Assembly (NCBI GenBank): GCA_903900805.1
Contig: CAIUOP010000017.1
Location: 1-60,050 of the forward strand
Direction of reading: 5' to 3'
Source: an uncultured beta proteobacterium
GTDB taxonomy: Bacteria; Pseudomonadota; Gammaproteobacteria; Burkholderiales; Burkholderiaceae
Length of the DNA stretch: 60,050 nt
The notes below the pieces were generated by a model. That model saw only the letters and a list, made by a program, of their open reading frames with translations, was not told where the DNA came from and did no database searches. Shown piece after piece: positions 1 to 8,645 of the stretch; the first letter of the stretch is position 1, and every line of letters begins with the position of its first letter. The translations under genes were made by a program, and so were the position numbers.

Positions 1-501
1 AATAAAACCAGCGATTTATCAGATTCACAACCTACCAAAGGCAATATTGCTGGTGGTCTCACTACGATCGAAGAAAAAGCGCTTGGTAATATTCAGAAAA
101 TCGGCAAGAAATGTGTTGTGGATGGCGTATTAGATAAGGCCGAGACCCCTACTATTCCAGGTTTGCATTTTATGGACTCCTCTTCAGCTGCCGCTGAAAT
201 GGTGACTCTTTGTGCTGCTGCTGGTTTTGCGGCCCATTTCTTTCCAACTGGACAAGGTAACGTGATTGGTAACCCAATTCTTCCGGTGATTAAGTTATGT
301 GCTAATCCAAAAACAGTGCGGACGATGTCTGAACATATCGATGTAGATGTTTCTGGTATTTTGCGTCGCGAAGAGACTTTAGATTCTGCTGGTGAGAAGC
401 TTCTCGATGCTCTTTTGAGAACTGCAAATGGCGAATTAACAGCAGCTGAGATTTTGGGTCACCGTGAGTTTGTGATGACCCGTCTATACGAGTCTGCTTA
501 A
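1..501 (+). CDS. UxaA-family dehydratase/lyase, C-terminal part (5' end outside window)
   Basis: The reading frame is open from the first base to the TAA at 499-501, so this is the last 166 codons of a longer gene. The residues [16 protein letters not shown] and, further on, [20 protein letters not shown] match the C-terminal domain of the altronate/galactarate dehydratase (UxaA/GarD) family, whose full proteins run to about 390-500 residues. The same fold also includes SuyB, the large subunit of (R)-sulfolactate sulfo-lyase. Given the sulfonate genes further on, SuyB is a possible alternative, but the visible part cannot decide. A GntR regulator starts 10 bases after the stop, so the two are probably co-transcribed. 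The family call is firm; the substrate is unknown. Confidence 0.8.
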   Translation, partial: NKTSDLSDSQPTKGNIAGGLTTIEEKALGNIQKIGKKCVVDGVLDKAETPTIPGLHFMDSSSAAAEMVTLCAAAGFAAHFFPTGQGNVIGNPILPVIKLCANPKTVRTMSEHIDVDVSGILRREETLDSAGEKLLDALLRTANGELTAAEILGHREFVMTRLYESA

Positions 502-511
502 GTCTTAGAGT

Positions 512-1231
512 ATGAAATCCCTGACCGCTTATCAAGAGGTGAAACAAAAGATCACTGAAGATCTGGTCAGGGGGCGTTATCCAATGGGGCAGGCATTGCC
601 TGCCGAAAAGGATTTGGCCAATGAATTAGATGTATCTATAGGAACCCTGCGCAAGGCGGTAGAGGAATTGGTTGCGGAAGGTATTGTTGTCCGCCGTCAA
701 GGCAGGGGAACCTATGTTGCAGAACACGATGCTAAGCGATTGCTATATTATTTTTTCCATGTTGCTCGCCAGGATGCTGATAAAAAAACGTATCCTCGTG
801 TGGAGACTGCTTCTTTTGGGGCGGCGCAAGCAAGCAAGGAGGAGTCTCTTAAGTTAGGCATCAAGGAAGGAGCTCCTGTTTGGCGCATCGTCACTCGCTT
901 ATATTTGGAGGGTGAGTGTGTGATGATTGACCACATCACCTTGGATAAAAAACGTTTCAAAAATTTAACTCGCAGTGAATTTGATGGGCGAGAAGGTAGT
1001 ATTTACCAGTTATACCAAATACGTTATGGTCAATCTGTAGTTAAAACGAATGAAAGGCTGCGTGCTGGTTTGGCGGGTAGACAAATGTCGACTTGGTTAA
1101 AGTTAAAGCCAGACTCACCAGTGCTACATATTCGTAGAGTAGCGCTTAATATCCAAGATGAGCCTCTAGAATGGCGCATTTCTACACTCAATACGACTCA
1201 TCATGAATATTTTAATGAGTTGGTTACCTAG
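512..1231 (+). CDS. GntR-family transcriptional regulator with UTRA domain (HutC subfamily)
   Basis: This 239-residue protein has an N-terminal winged helix-turn-helix (about residues 5-75; AEKDLANELDVSIGTLRKAV is the helix-turn-helix and RRQGRGTYVA the wing), followed by a UTRA ligand-binding domain (about 90-235). HutC-type regulators usually repress a nearby catabolic operon and release DNA on binding a small metabolite. The gene follows the UxaA-family gene by 10 bases, which suggests it controls that operon. It converges on the CobT-like gene with an 8-base overlap of the ends. A second HutC-type regulator of nearly the same length lies at 15202; the two share the family architecture but are clearly different in sequence. 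The effector is unknown. Confidence 0.9.
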   Translation: MKSLTAYQEVKQKITEDLVRGRYPMGQALPAEKDLANELDVSIGTLRKAVEELVAEGIVVRRQGRGTYVAEHDAKRLLYYFFHVARQDADKKTYPRVETASFGAAQASKEESLKLGIKEGAPVWRIVTRLYLEGECVMIDHITLDKKRFKNLTRSEFDGREGSIYQLYQIRYGQSVVKTNERLRAGLAGRQMSTWLKLKPDSPVLHIRRVALNIQDEPLEWRISTLNTTHHEYFNELVT

Positions 1232-2954
1232 TTTTTACAGTCTTAAGCTCTTTAGCCCAATTCATCAGGGATTCACTGGGATCTTCACTTTCTTGATCCC
1301 AACTTAAGCGATGCGGAAAGAATGGTCTTAGTTCTTCTCCAATTCCGCAGCCCCACAACTCAAAATTATTTTGCTGTTCACACCATGCAATTGCCTGTAA
1401 GAGGTGATCTTTAAGGTAGTGCTCTCCATTTGCCTCGATAGTAGCTCTATCCATAGGGCAGCCATCAGAAAATAAAATGAGTTTTTTCTGGATAGATTTA
1501 TTTCCACTTTCATTTTGCAGGCGTCGAGCTGCCCAAAGAACGGCTTCGCCATCAATGCTCTCTGCATAGATCTCTGGTCTAAGGAGCGCGGCAATGCCAG
1601 GTCTTGCCCTATGCCAATGAGTACGAAAGTCTTTGAAGATCCAGTGCGCACGTTCATTAAGTCGACCGGGGTTAGGCGCTTGACCACTTCGTCGCCATTC
1701 TTTAAATGGTCGTCCACCTTGCCAAGTGCTCGTACTATAGCCAAGTACTTCAGTTTGAATATGGGCCTGCTCCAGTATCCTCACTAAAGAATCTACACAA
1801 GTAGCGATCTTTAGCCTTTGATCTTTCATCGAGCCAGAGCAGTCAATTAACAGCGTAACCTTTCCTAAAGCCTCAATCTGTTGCGAAGGGTGCTTATAAA
1901 GAATGGGGTCAAGTGGAGCAGTTGCAATACGGGTGAGATAGCGTCTATCTATAAGACCCTCAGCCTGAGTAGTCTCCCACCTTTTCTGTGTTTTTGTATT
2001 GAAGATATGTTGATAAGACCTTGTTAACTTACCCCAAGGGATATTGAGCTTTGTGACTTCCTCGCTCAGCTCTTGCTGGTAGATGGCAAGTTGGGCAGGC
2101 CGAATACTCTTTTTAGCTTCAATCTCAATGTCGTATGCAGAGTTAAAGACTTTGTATTGCTCTAATGACTGCTCTAAATATTTTTTAGAGTCTTGCACAG
2201 AATAGTTTCGCCCCTTTTCAGAGGTTGAGCTCGGACTTGGGGGTTGAATCCATTCAATTTTTAAGAACGTGTTACTAATATTTTTTTGTTTTGTGCGAAT
2301 ACTTGGAACATTTTGATATTCAGCATCAATTAAATTAGATACTAATCGTGTAATTTCAAGAGCAGTCTTTGCATAGCTGACTTGGTCAAATTGATTCTTT
2401 TTGAGTTTGACTAAATGAGGTCCAAGTTCTGCCGCAAGCCCCGCTCTAGTTGCCTCTACTACATCTTGCATCAATTGCGGAAGAGGTCGTAGGTTGAGTT
2501 TTACCCAGGCCGTAGAGAAAATAGAGAGCAATAAAAGGCCAATACTGCCTTCCACTCCACCATTGGCCATAAACTCTTGCATCCAGGCAATAAATTGATT
2601 TTCAACATTTTGCTTGCTGCCCTTTAGCCCAGTTGGGCAAATACTTTCTACCCTGATCTGCTCTAGTACTTCGAATATCAATGACTCAATTAAGCCATCT
2701 GGCGAATTCGAAAGATGCAGCTCATAGTCTGAATAACGAAGACGCAAGGCAACGCCATCTAATACTCCTCGTGGATGAGCCCAAGGAGCTTGTAAATAAT
2801 TGAAGTTGAGGTGCGGGGCTAAGGCGTTGAGAACTAGACTTTTATGAAACAACTGCCAATCCCGAATTTGAAGATGGGTATCCCCAGATAAGGAGCGCAT
2901 GATAGCTCCATAACGGTTTTGTAGCTCTACTTCATCGTGAGATTCGGTTTGCAA
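1224..2954 (-). CDS. CobT-like VWA-domain protein (cobaltochelatase CobT family)
   Basis: The 576-residue protein carries a C-terminal von Willebrand A domain (about residues 365-570) with a perfect MIDAS motif, D371-C-S373-G-S375. The C-terminal text (APNPGRLNERAHWIFK, RARPGIAALLRPE, SIDGEAVLWAARRL) follows CobT of the aerobic cobaltochelatase closely. The N-terminal part is more divergent and lacks the long acidic stretch of classical CobT. In known systems CobT pairs with the AAA+ protein CobS and with CobN to insert cobalt into hydrogenobyrinate a,c-diamide. The CobS-like gene lies immediately upstream (19-base gap), so the pair is one operon, but no cobN is in this window. It could be a metal chelatase part or a general MoxR-like chaperone pair. 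Confidence 0.85.
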   Translation of the reverse strand: MQTESHDEVELQNRYGAIMRSLSGDTHLQIRDWQLFHKSLVLNALAPHLNFNYLQAPWAHPRGVLDGVALRLRYSDYELHLSNSPDGLIESLIFEVLEQIRVESICPTGLKGSKQNVENQFIAWMQEFMANGGVEGSIGLLLLSIFSTAWVKLNLRPLPQLMQDVVEATRAGLAAELGPHLVKLKKNQFDQVSYAKTALEITRLVSNLIDAEYQNVPSIRTKQKNISNTFLKIEWIQPPSPSSTSEKGRNYSVQDSKKYLEQSLEQYKVFNSAYDIEIEAKKSIRPAQLAIYQQELSEEVTKLNIPWGKLTRSYQHIFNTKTQKRWETTQAEGLIDRRYLTRIATAPLDPILYKHPSQQIEALGKVTLLIDCSGSMKDQRLKIATCVDSLVRILEQAHIQTEVLGYSTSTWQGGRPFKEWRRSGQAPNPGRLNERAHWIFKDFRTHWHRARPGIAALLRPEIYAESIDGEAVLWAARRLQNESGNKSIQKKLILFSDGCPMDRATIEANGEHYLKDHLLQAIAWCEQQNNFELWGCGIGEELRPFFPHRLSWDQESEDPSESLMNWAKELKTVKTR

Positions 2955-2973
2955 GATTGATCAGTAAAGAGTT

Positions 2974-3951
2974 CTAGTTTTGATTGATTACTAGCTCAGT
3001 TGCAAAGCAGCGTTGATAGTATTCAGCAACCAAAGATTTTTCTTCTGATTCACACTTATTTAAAAATGCTAAGGTAAAGCCAAGTTGCAAGTCCTTGAAG
3101 ATCCGCCAGTTTTCACCCCAAGTAATGAGGGTTCTGGTTGACATCAGGGTAGAGATGTCGCCAGCCTCAAACCCTTTTCGAGTGAGATTAGCGAGTGCGA
3201 TCATTTGCTTAGCAGTCTCAGGTGAAAGCTCCGGAACCTTTGCTAGTAATATTTTTTCTTCTTCTAATGGCTCAAGATAATTGAGGGCGGCAACAATATC
3301 CCAGCGGTCCATCTGGCCATGATTTAGTAATTGAGTTCCCTGGTACATCCCATTCCAATTTCCTAAGCCAACTGTATTACTGGTCGCAAAAATCCGAAAT
3401 GCTGGATTTGGTTCGATCACTCTATTCTGGTCGAGTAGGGTGAGACGACCTTCGCGCTCAAGCATGCGTTGAATCACAAACATGACATCGGCTTGGCCGG
3501 CGTCATACTCATCTAGTATTAGTGCGATGGAGCGTTGCAAGCTCCACGGAATGAGTCCTTCTTGAAACTGGGTGACTTGTTTGCCATCCTCAAGGGTGAT
3601 GATGTCTTTTCCAATAAGATCCATACGGGTAATTTGCCCGTCTAGATTGATGCGTAAGCAGGGCCAATTTAAGCGGGCGGCAACCTGTTCTAAGTGGGTT
3701 GATTTTCCAGTGCCATGCATGCCTTGCAACATGACTCTACGGTTATAAGCAAAACCAGCGAGGATCGCCACACTGGCTTGTGGATTGAGTTGATAACTTG
3801 GGTCAACTGGGGGTACTAGGTCAGATTTTTGACTAAATGCTGGAATTTGAAAATCGGCAAAGCCCCGGCACTCTGGAAAGACAGAATGCAGTGAAACCAT
3901 CTGATCTGGTTGAAAACTCAATAAGTCGATGGATGAGGGGCTGGCAGCCAT
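2974..3951 (-). CDS. CobS-like AAA+ ATPase (cobaltochelatase CobS family)
   Basis: This 325-residue protein is a MoxR/CobS-type AAA+ ATPase. Walker A is GMHGTGKST (residues 77-85) and Walker B ends in DEYD (147-150). Long stretches such as EQVAARLNWPCLRINLD, ATSNTVGLG and QMDRWDIV are close to CobS of aerobic B12 synthesis, and the length fits. CobS hydrolyses ATP to drive cobalt insertion with CobT and CobN. The CobT-like partner follows directly. The promoter side faces xsc, so the 142-base gap to xsc must hold both promoters. No B12 synthesis genes are in the window, although a B12-dependent glutamate mutase lies about 5-8 kb away. The family call is strong; participation in a real cobaltochelatase is not shown. 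Confidence 0.88.
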   Translation of the reverse strand: MAASPSSIDLLSFQPDQMVSLHSVFPECRGFADFQIPAFSQKSDLVPPVDPSYQLNPQASVAILAGFAYNRRVMLQGMHGTGKSTHLEQVAARLNWPCLRINLDGQITRMDLIGKDIITLEDGKQVTQFQEGLIPWSLQRSIALILDEYDAGQADVMFVIQRMLEREGRLTLLDQNRVIEPNPAFRIFATSNTVGLGNWNGMYQGTQLLNHGQMDRWDIVAALNYLEPLEEEKILLAKVPELSPETAKQMIALANLTRKGFEAGDISTLMSTRTLITWGENWRIFKDLQLGFTLAFLNKCESEEKSLVAEYYQRCFATELVINQN

Positions 3952-4012
3952 GGTGCGTCCTTTAATAGTCTTAATGCGTTGTCAAATATATTCCATATTG
4001 GGGTTTATATGC

Positions 4013-4042
4013 TTGACACGAGTGAAAATACACGATTAATAT
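4013..4042 (+). promoter_or_regulatory. Predicted sigma-70 promoter of xsc
   Basis: A perfect -35 box TTGACA (4013-4018) is followed after 18 bases by TAATAT (4037-4042), a 4-of-6 match to the -10 consensus. Transcription would start near 4049, just in front of the inverted repeat at 4052-4066. That position suits a repressor site. Confidence 0.6.
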
Positions 4043-4051
4043 ATGGATTGT

Positions 4052-4078
4052 AGAACAAAATGTTCCGTTTAATTGAAT
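4052..4078 (+). promoter_or_regulatory. Sulfonate-regulon operator in front of xsc
   Basis: The inverted repeat AGAACA-AAA-TGTTCC (4052-4066) is followed by GTTTAATTGAAT (4067-4078). The same arrangement, RAAACA-N3-TGTTCC then GTT, recurs in front of the sau operon (23491-23517) and, on the other strand, in front of dctP (34564-34590). The spacing and dyad symmetry suit an IclR-family dimer; the only IclR gene in the window is at 22598-23398. That the IclR protein binds here is inference. Confidence 0.65.
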
Positions 4079-4093
4079 ATCTAGGAGAGCTGA

Positions 4094-5902
4094 ATGTCTA
4101 AGACTGGCGCTAATTTACCTGCTGGCCCACAAAAAATGACCCCCTCAGAGGCTTTTGTCGAAACAATGGCCGCGAACAAGGTGACAGATATTTTTGGCAT
4201 CATGGGCTCTGCCTTTATGGATGCAATGGATATTTTTGCTCCTGCTGGCATTCGTTTAATACCAGTAGTACATGAGCAGGGTGCTGCACATATGGCAGAC
4301 GGCTACTCACGAGTAAGCGGTCGGCATGGTGTGGTGATTGGTCAAAATGGACCCGGCATTAGTAACTGCGTTACAGGTATTGCAGCTGCCTATTGGGCAC
4401 ATAGCCCAGTAGTGATTGTGACACCTGAAACTGGAACTATGGGCATGGGTTTGGGCGGCTTTCAGGAAGCCAATCAATTACCGATGTTTGAAGAGTTCAC
4501 TAAATATCAAGGCCATGTTAATAATCCAAAACGGATGGCTGAATATACTGGCCGCTGCTTTGATCGTGCGATGTCAGAAATGGGTCCAACCCAATTAAAT
4601 ATTCCTCGCGATTATTTCTATGGTGAGATTGAAGTAGAGATTCCACAACCTCATCGCCTGGATCGCGGCCCTGGTGGCGAGAAGAGCTTAGACGAAGCTG
4701 CAGAGTTATTGGCGAATGCGAAATTTCCAGTCATCATCTCTGGTGGTGGCGTAGTGATGGCTGATGGCGTAGAAGAATGCAAGGCATTTGCTGAGCGCTT
4801 AGGTGCCCCGGTAGTTAATAGCTATCTACATAATGACTCCTTCCCAGCAAGTCATCCTCTATGGTGTGGTCCTTTAGGCTATCAAGGCTCAAAGGCAGCT
4901 ATGAAACTGATTTCTCAAGCTGACGTAGTGGTTGCATTAGGCTCCCGCCTCGGGCCATTTGGTACCTTGCCACAGCATGGTATGGATTATTGGCCTAAGA
5001 ATGCCAAGATTATTCAGATTGATGCTGACAATAAAATGTTGGGCTTGGTTAAGAAAATTTCTGTAGGTATTTGTGGTGATGCAAAAGAAGCAGCAATTGC
5101 ATTGACTAAGCGTTTAGCTAGCAAAACTTTAGTTTGTGATGCAACAAAGGCTGAGCGTGCAAAGACGATTGCTGCCGAAAAAGCTGCATGGGAAAAAGAG
5201 TTAGATGAATGGACTCATGAACGTGACCCATTCAGCCTTGACATGATTGAAGAGCAGAAAAAAGAAAAGACCCCAACCGGTGGCCACTACTTGCATCCCC
5301 GTCAGGTCCTTCGCGAGCTAGAAAAAGCGATGCCAGCTGATGTAATGGTCTCTACAGATATCGGAAATATTAATTCTGTTGCAAATAGCTATCTCCGCTT
5401 TGAAAAGCCACGGAGTTTCTTTGCCCCAATGAGTTTTGGTAATTGCGGTTATGCATTGCCAACCATCATTGGTGCGAAAGCGGCCGCTCCTAATCGACCT
5501 GCAATTGCTTATGCTGGTGATGGTGCATGGGCGATGAGTATGGTGGAGATTCTGACTGCAGTCCGCCATGACATTCCAGTGACAGCTGTGGTGTTTCACA
5601 ATCGTCAATGGGGCGCAGAGAAAAAGAACCAAGTTGACTTCTATAATCGTCGCTTCGTTGCTGGTGAATTAGATAGCCCAAGTTTTGCAACGATTGGGAA
5701 ATCTATGGGTGCAGAGGGAATTGTGGTTGATCAACTTGATCAAGTTGGCCCAGCTCTTAAGAAGGCAGTCGAAATGCAAATGAAAGAGGGTAAAACCTGT
5801 GTTGTTGAGATTATGTGTACTCGTGAACTGGGTGACCCTTTCCGTCGCGATGCACTTTCTAAGCCAGTACGCCTCTTAGATAAGTATAAGGATTACGTTT
5901 AA
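4094..5902 (+). CDS. xsc: Sulfoacetaldehyde acetyltransferase (thiamine-diphosphate enzyme)
   Basis: Xsc converts sulfoacetaldehyde and phosphate to acetyl phosphate and sulfite in the cytoplasm, the central desulfonation step for C2 sulfonates. The 602-residue protein has the ThDP-enzyme layout: N-terminal pyrimidine domain with catalytic Glu61 (HEQGAAHMADGYSR), a middle domain, and a C-terminal pyrophosphate domain with GDGAWAMS near residue 475 and NRQWG about 30 residues later. Segments such as AQNGPG-like GQNGPGISN, LGYQGSKAAMKLIS and KKISVGICGDAKE match Xsc rather than acetolactate synthase. The ATG at 4094 follows an AGGAGAG ribosome-binding site (4083-4089). The gene stands alone with its own promoter, operator and terminator, 16 kb away from pta and soeABC. 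Confidence 0.9.
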   Translation: MSKTGANLPAGPQKMTPSEAFVETMAANKVTDIFGIMGSAFMDAMDIFAPAGIRLIPVVHEQGAAHMADGYSRVSGRHGVVIGQNGPGISNCVTGIAAAYWAHSPVVIVTPETGTMGMGLGGFQEANQLPMFEEFTKYQGHVNNPKRMAEYTGRCFDRAMSEMGPTQLNIPRDYFYGEIEVEIPQPHRLDRGPGGEKSLDEAAELLANAKFPVIISGGGVVMADGVEECKAFAERLGAPVVNSYLHNDSFPASHPLWCGPLGYQGSKAAMKLISQADVVVALGSRLGPFGTLPQHGMDYWPKNAKIIQIDADNKMLGLVKKISVGICGDAKEAAIALTKRLASKTLVCDATKAERAKTIAAEKAAWEKELDEWTHERDPFSLDMIEEQKKEKTPTGGHYLHPRQVLRELEKAMPADVMVSTDIGNINSVANSYLRFEKPRSFFAPMSFGNCGYALPTIIGAKAAAPNRPAIAYAGDGAWAMSMVEILTAVRHDIPVTAVVFHNRQWGAEKKNQVDFYNRRFVAGELDSPSFATIGKSMGAEGIVVDQLDQVGPALKKAVEMQMKEGKTCVVEIMCTRELGDPFRRDALSKPVRLLDKYKDYV

Positions 5903-5926
5903 GACGAGGTAATCTTAAAAAGAAGG

Positions 5927-5952
5927 AGTCCAGTTGATCTGGACTTTTTCTT
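5927..5952 (+). terminator. Rho-independent terminator after xsc
   Basis: The stem AGTCCAG / CTGGACT (5927-5933 and 5939-5945) with loop TTGAT is followed by a T-rich run (ttttcttt). It lies 24 bases after the xsc stop and separates xsc from the next operon. Confidence 0.85.
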
Positions 5953-6007
5953 TATTTGTACTAGACTAGCCATATACACCCCCACTCCTATTCTGAGGTC
6001 TATTGAT

Positions 6008-6991
6008 ATGAAAAGTTTTAAATTAATTTTAATAAAACATTTTTTAATCTGTTTTGGATTGATTTTACTTTCGACTAATGCACTCGCACAGAATTATCCC
6101 AATAAGCCAATTAAGTTAATTGTCCCTTTTCCACCTGGCGGTCCTACCGATATTGTTGCTAGACCATTAGCCTTATTACTGGGCGAAAGTTTGAAAGAGC
6201 AAGTCGTAATCGAGAATAAAGGCGGTGCTGGCGGCTCTATTGGCGCAGATCTCGTTGCTAAGTCAGCGCCAGATGGGTACACCTTATTTATGGGTACTGT
6301 AGGGACAAATGCGATTAATGGAAGTTTGTATAAGCAGCTTCCCTATGACATGACTAAGGACTTCACGCCGATAGCATTAGTAGCAACTGCACCGGTGGTC
6401 ATCGTTGTAAATTCAAGTGATCGCATCAAAACACTAGCTGAATTAATTGCAGAGGCCCGCTTAAAGCCAGATACGATTGCTTATGGCACTGCAGGAAACG
6501 GAACTCCAGGACATTTAACCGGAGCTCTATTTGAATCAACTGCTCAGATTAAATTGAAGCATATTCCTTATAAAGGAAGCGCTCCAGCTGTAACCGACTT
6601 GATCGGCAATCAAATCCCATTAATGTTTGATCCAATTCAGTCTGTATTGCCACATATTACTTCGGGAAAATTACGTGCACTAGCTGTAACTAGTAAAACC
6701 CGTTCTCCTTTATTACCGAATATCCCTACGGTAGCCGAACTAGGTTACCCACAATTTGAATCTACTGCTTGGTGGGCATTATTTGGACCCGCTAAATTAC
6801 CGGACAGCATTACTAAACAACTCAGGACCGATACAGAGAAGGTAGCCAAATCTGCAGCATTTAAAGAGCGGCTTGGAAATTTAGGTGTTCAGCCTAATAC
6901 TGACTTTAAAGAGAGCTTGGGAAATTTTCAGACAAGCGAAATAGCTAAATGGGCTAGGGTTGTACGAGATTCTGGCGCCACCGTTGATTAA
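6008..6991 (+). CDS. TTT-family (Bug/TctC) periplasmic substrate-binding protein 1
   Basis: The 327-residue protein begins with a signal peptide (about residues 1-27, ending ALAQ) and continues with the Bug-family start YPNKPIKLIVPFPPGGPTD. GGAGGSIGADLVAKSAPDGYT and HIPYKGSAPAVTDLIGNQI are family hallmarks. Such proteins bind carboxylates in the periplasm and normally feed a TctA/TctB membrane pair, none of which is in the window. The gene is first in a plus operon; the aconitase-X large subunit follows after 17 bases, so the ligand is probably the substrate, or a precursor, of that enzyme. The ligand cannot be read from the sequence. Confidence 0.9.
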   Translation: MKSFKLILIKHFLICFGLILLSTNALAQNYPNKPIKLIVPFPPGGPTDIVARPLALLLGESLKEQVVIENKGGAGGSIGADLVAKSAPDGYTLFMGTVGTNAINGSLYKQLPYDMTKDFTPIALVATAPVVIVVNSSDRIKTLAELIAEARLKPDTIAYGTAGNGTPGHLTGALFESTAQIKLKHIPYKGSAPAVTDLIGNQIPLMFDPIQSVLPHITSGKLRALAVTSKTRSPLLPNIPTVAELGYPQFESTAWWALFGPAKLPDSITKQLRTDTEKVAKSAAFKERLGNLGVQPNTDFKESLGNFQTSEIAKWARVVRDSGATVD

Positions 6992-7008
6992 TTAGTAGAG
7001 AAGAAAAA

Positions 7009-8241
7009 ATGAAGTTAAACGATGAAGAAAAGGCAATGCTGGCTGGTGAATTTGGCCCAGTCAGACAAATTGCCATCCAACACCAAATTAAAGTTGGTGA
7101 GTTTTTTGGTGCTCAAGACTTAGTCCCGGTATCGCAGGCGCATATCATGGCCGATACAGAAAGCTTAGGTGAGTCAGGCGTGGAATGGTTGGAGACCTTA
7201 GCTCTAAATACATTAGAGGATCGACAAGTTCGCATCCCCACTATTACTGATCCAAGAGGTACCGACTTTACAAAGGCCAAGCAACTTGGTCAAACTGAAA
7301 AAATGATTGAGTTAGAAAGACGTGCAATCAATGCATTTGTCAAAATGGGTGTCTCAATGACTGACACCTGTATTAATTATCAAACTATCATGGCCCCTGT
7401 TTTTGGTGAGCACTTAGCGTTTGGTGATACGGGCGTCGTGATCTATTCAAATAGCGTTTGTGGCGCTAGGTCTAATTTTGAGGGGGGTCCCTCAGCTCTA
7501 GCTGCAGGGCATACCGGAAGAACGCCGCGCTATGGATACCATCTAGATGAGCATCGTAGGCCAACCCATCGATTTAAAACACTCTGGACGCCTAAAACAT
7601 TAAATGAATGGGGTGCATTAGGTGGTGTGATTGGAAAGAAATCGGGTAACTACTGGTCTGTACCGGTACTTGAAGGTATCGAAGGCCATCCTGGCTCCGA
7701 TGCAATGAAACATTTTGGTGCTGCAATGGCCAGTTTTGGATCTACCGCTTTATTTCATGTCTTGGGTGTTACGCCCGAAGCTTTGCATACCCGAGATTTA
7801 GAGTATCTCCATCTGCCAGAGGTGGTGATTACTAAAGAAGAAGTCATGAGCCTGCAAAACTCTTATCGCATTGCAGAGGAGGTTGATGTAGTAGTTTTTT
7901 CAGCGCCTCAGTTAAGTTTGATGGAAATGAAAAGCATCGCAGAGCTATGTCATGGTAAGAAATTCATCAAGCCATTATTGGCGATGACAAGTCCACAAGT
8001 AAAGCCTGATGCAGACCGAATGGGTTATACAGCAATGATTGAGAATGCTGGGGGAACGGTATTTTCAGGGATGTGTTTTTATCAATCCTATGCAAGAGAA
8101 ATTGCTGAAGCAAATGGATGGAAGGTTTTGGCAACTAATAGCGCAAAGATAGTCAATATCTTGGGCGGTTACGGTTATACGCCGATGCTAGCCTCTATGG
8201 AAGATTGCGTTAATGCAGCAGTATCTGGGAGGTTGAAATGA
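7009..8241 (+). CDS. Aconitase X, catalytic (large) subunit
   Basis: This 410-residue protein belongs to the AcnX family (formerly DUF521). It shows the conserved block YSNSVCGARSNFEGGPSALA followed by TGRTPRYGYHLDEHRR, and three cysteines at the usual ligand places: C121 (DTCINYQT), C151 (NSVCGARSN) and C356 (FSGMCFYQ). Characterised AcnX enzymes are dehydratases, namely cis-3-hydroxy-L-proline dehydratase in bacteria and mevalonate-5-phosphate dehydratase in archaea. No proline or mevalonate genes are nearby; a B12-dependent glutamate mutase is encoded by the converging operon. The small subunit overlaps the end by 4 bases (ATGA). Substrate unknown, probably a hydroxylated or unsaturated di-acid. 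Confidence 0.85.
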   Translation: MKLNDEEKAMLAGEFGPVRQIAIQHQIKVGEFFGAQDLVPVSQAHIMADTESLGESGVEWLETLALNTLEDRQVRIPTITDPRGTDFTKAKQLGQTEKMIELERRAINAFVKMGVSMTDTCINYQTIMAPVFGEHLAFGDTGVVIYSNSVCGARSNFEGGPSALAAGHTGRTPRYGYHLDEHRRPTHRFKTLWTPKTLNEWGALGGVIGKKSGNYWSVPVLEGIEGHPGSDAMKHFGAAMASFGSTALFHVLGVTPEALHTRDLEYLHLPEVVITKEEVMSLQNSYRIAEEVDVVVFSAPQLSLMEMKSIAELCHGKKFIKPLLAMTSPQVKPDADRMGYTAMIENAGGTVFSGMCFYQSYAREIAEANGWKVLATNSAKIVNILGGYGYTPMLASMEDCVNAAVSGRLK

Positions 8242-8645
8242 GCGGAAAAATATATCAAGCTAAACATGCACAGGGTAATAGCATCGAAGGCGAATGTTTA
8301 AGTGCCTCAGACGGGTTTTCTGCCAGATATGATTTAGACCGTCTTAAGGGTGTCTTTTCTAGACCAGCCCACAAGCTTTTTGGTCAATCTTATAAAGATA
8401 AAATTCTAGTTTTAGACGCTGCTAAGGGCGGCGTTGCGAGCGCATGGATGTTGTATGAGATGAAGACCAGAAATATTTGTCCATTGGCGATTATTTTTAA
8501 TGCCGTCAACCCTATTTTGGCCCAAGGTGCTGCACATGCAGATATTCCAATGCTGAGTGGTTTTGACTGTGATATTACGCAGGCGATTAAAAGCGGCTCA
8601 CGCTTGCGCATTGATACTAATAAACAAACAGTTGAAGTTCTTTAA
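8238..8645 (+). CDS. Aconitase X swivel-domain (small) subunit
   Basis: The 135-residue protein matches the AcnX swivel domain (DUF126): HKLFGQSYKDKILVLD and then NPILAQGAAHADIPML. In characterised AcnX proteins the loop after the first strand is rich in serine and supplies the catalytic serine; here the loop reads AAKGGVASAW (residues 61-70), with a single serine at 68. The subunit is therefore a variant that may act on a different substrate or by changed chemistry. It is translationally coupled to the large subunit by a 4-base overlap. Its TAA (8643-8645) directly abuts the stop codon of glmE on the opposite strand, with no terminator in between. Confidence 0.82.
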   Translation: MSGKIYQAKHAQGNSIEGECLSASDGFSARYDLDRLKGVFSRPAHKLFGQSYKDKILVLDAAKGGVASAWMLYEMKTRNICPLAIIFNAVNPILAQGAAHADIPMLSGFDCDITQAIKSGSRLRIDTNKQTVEVL

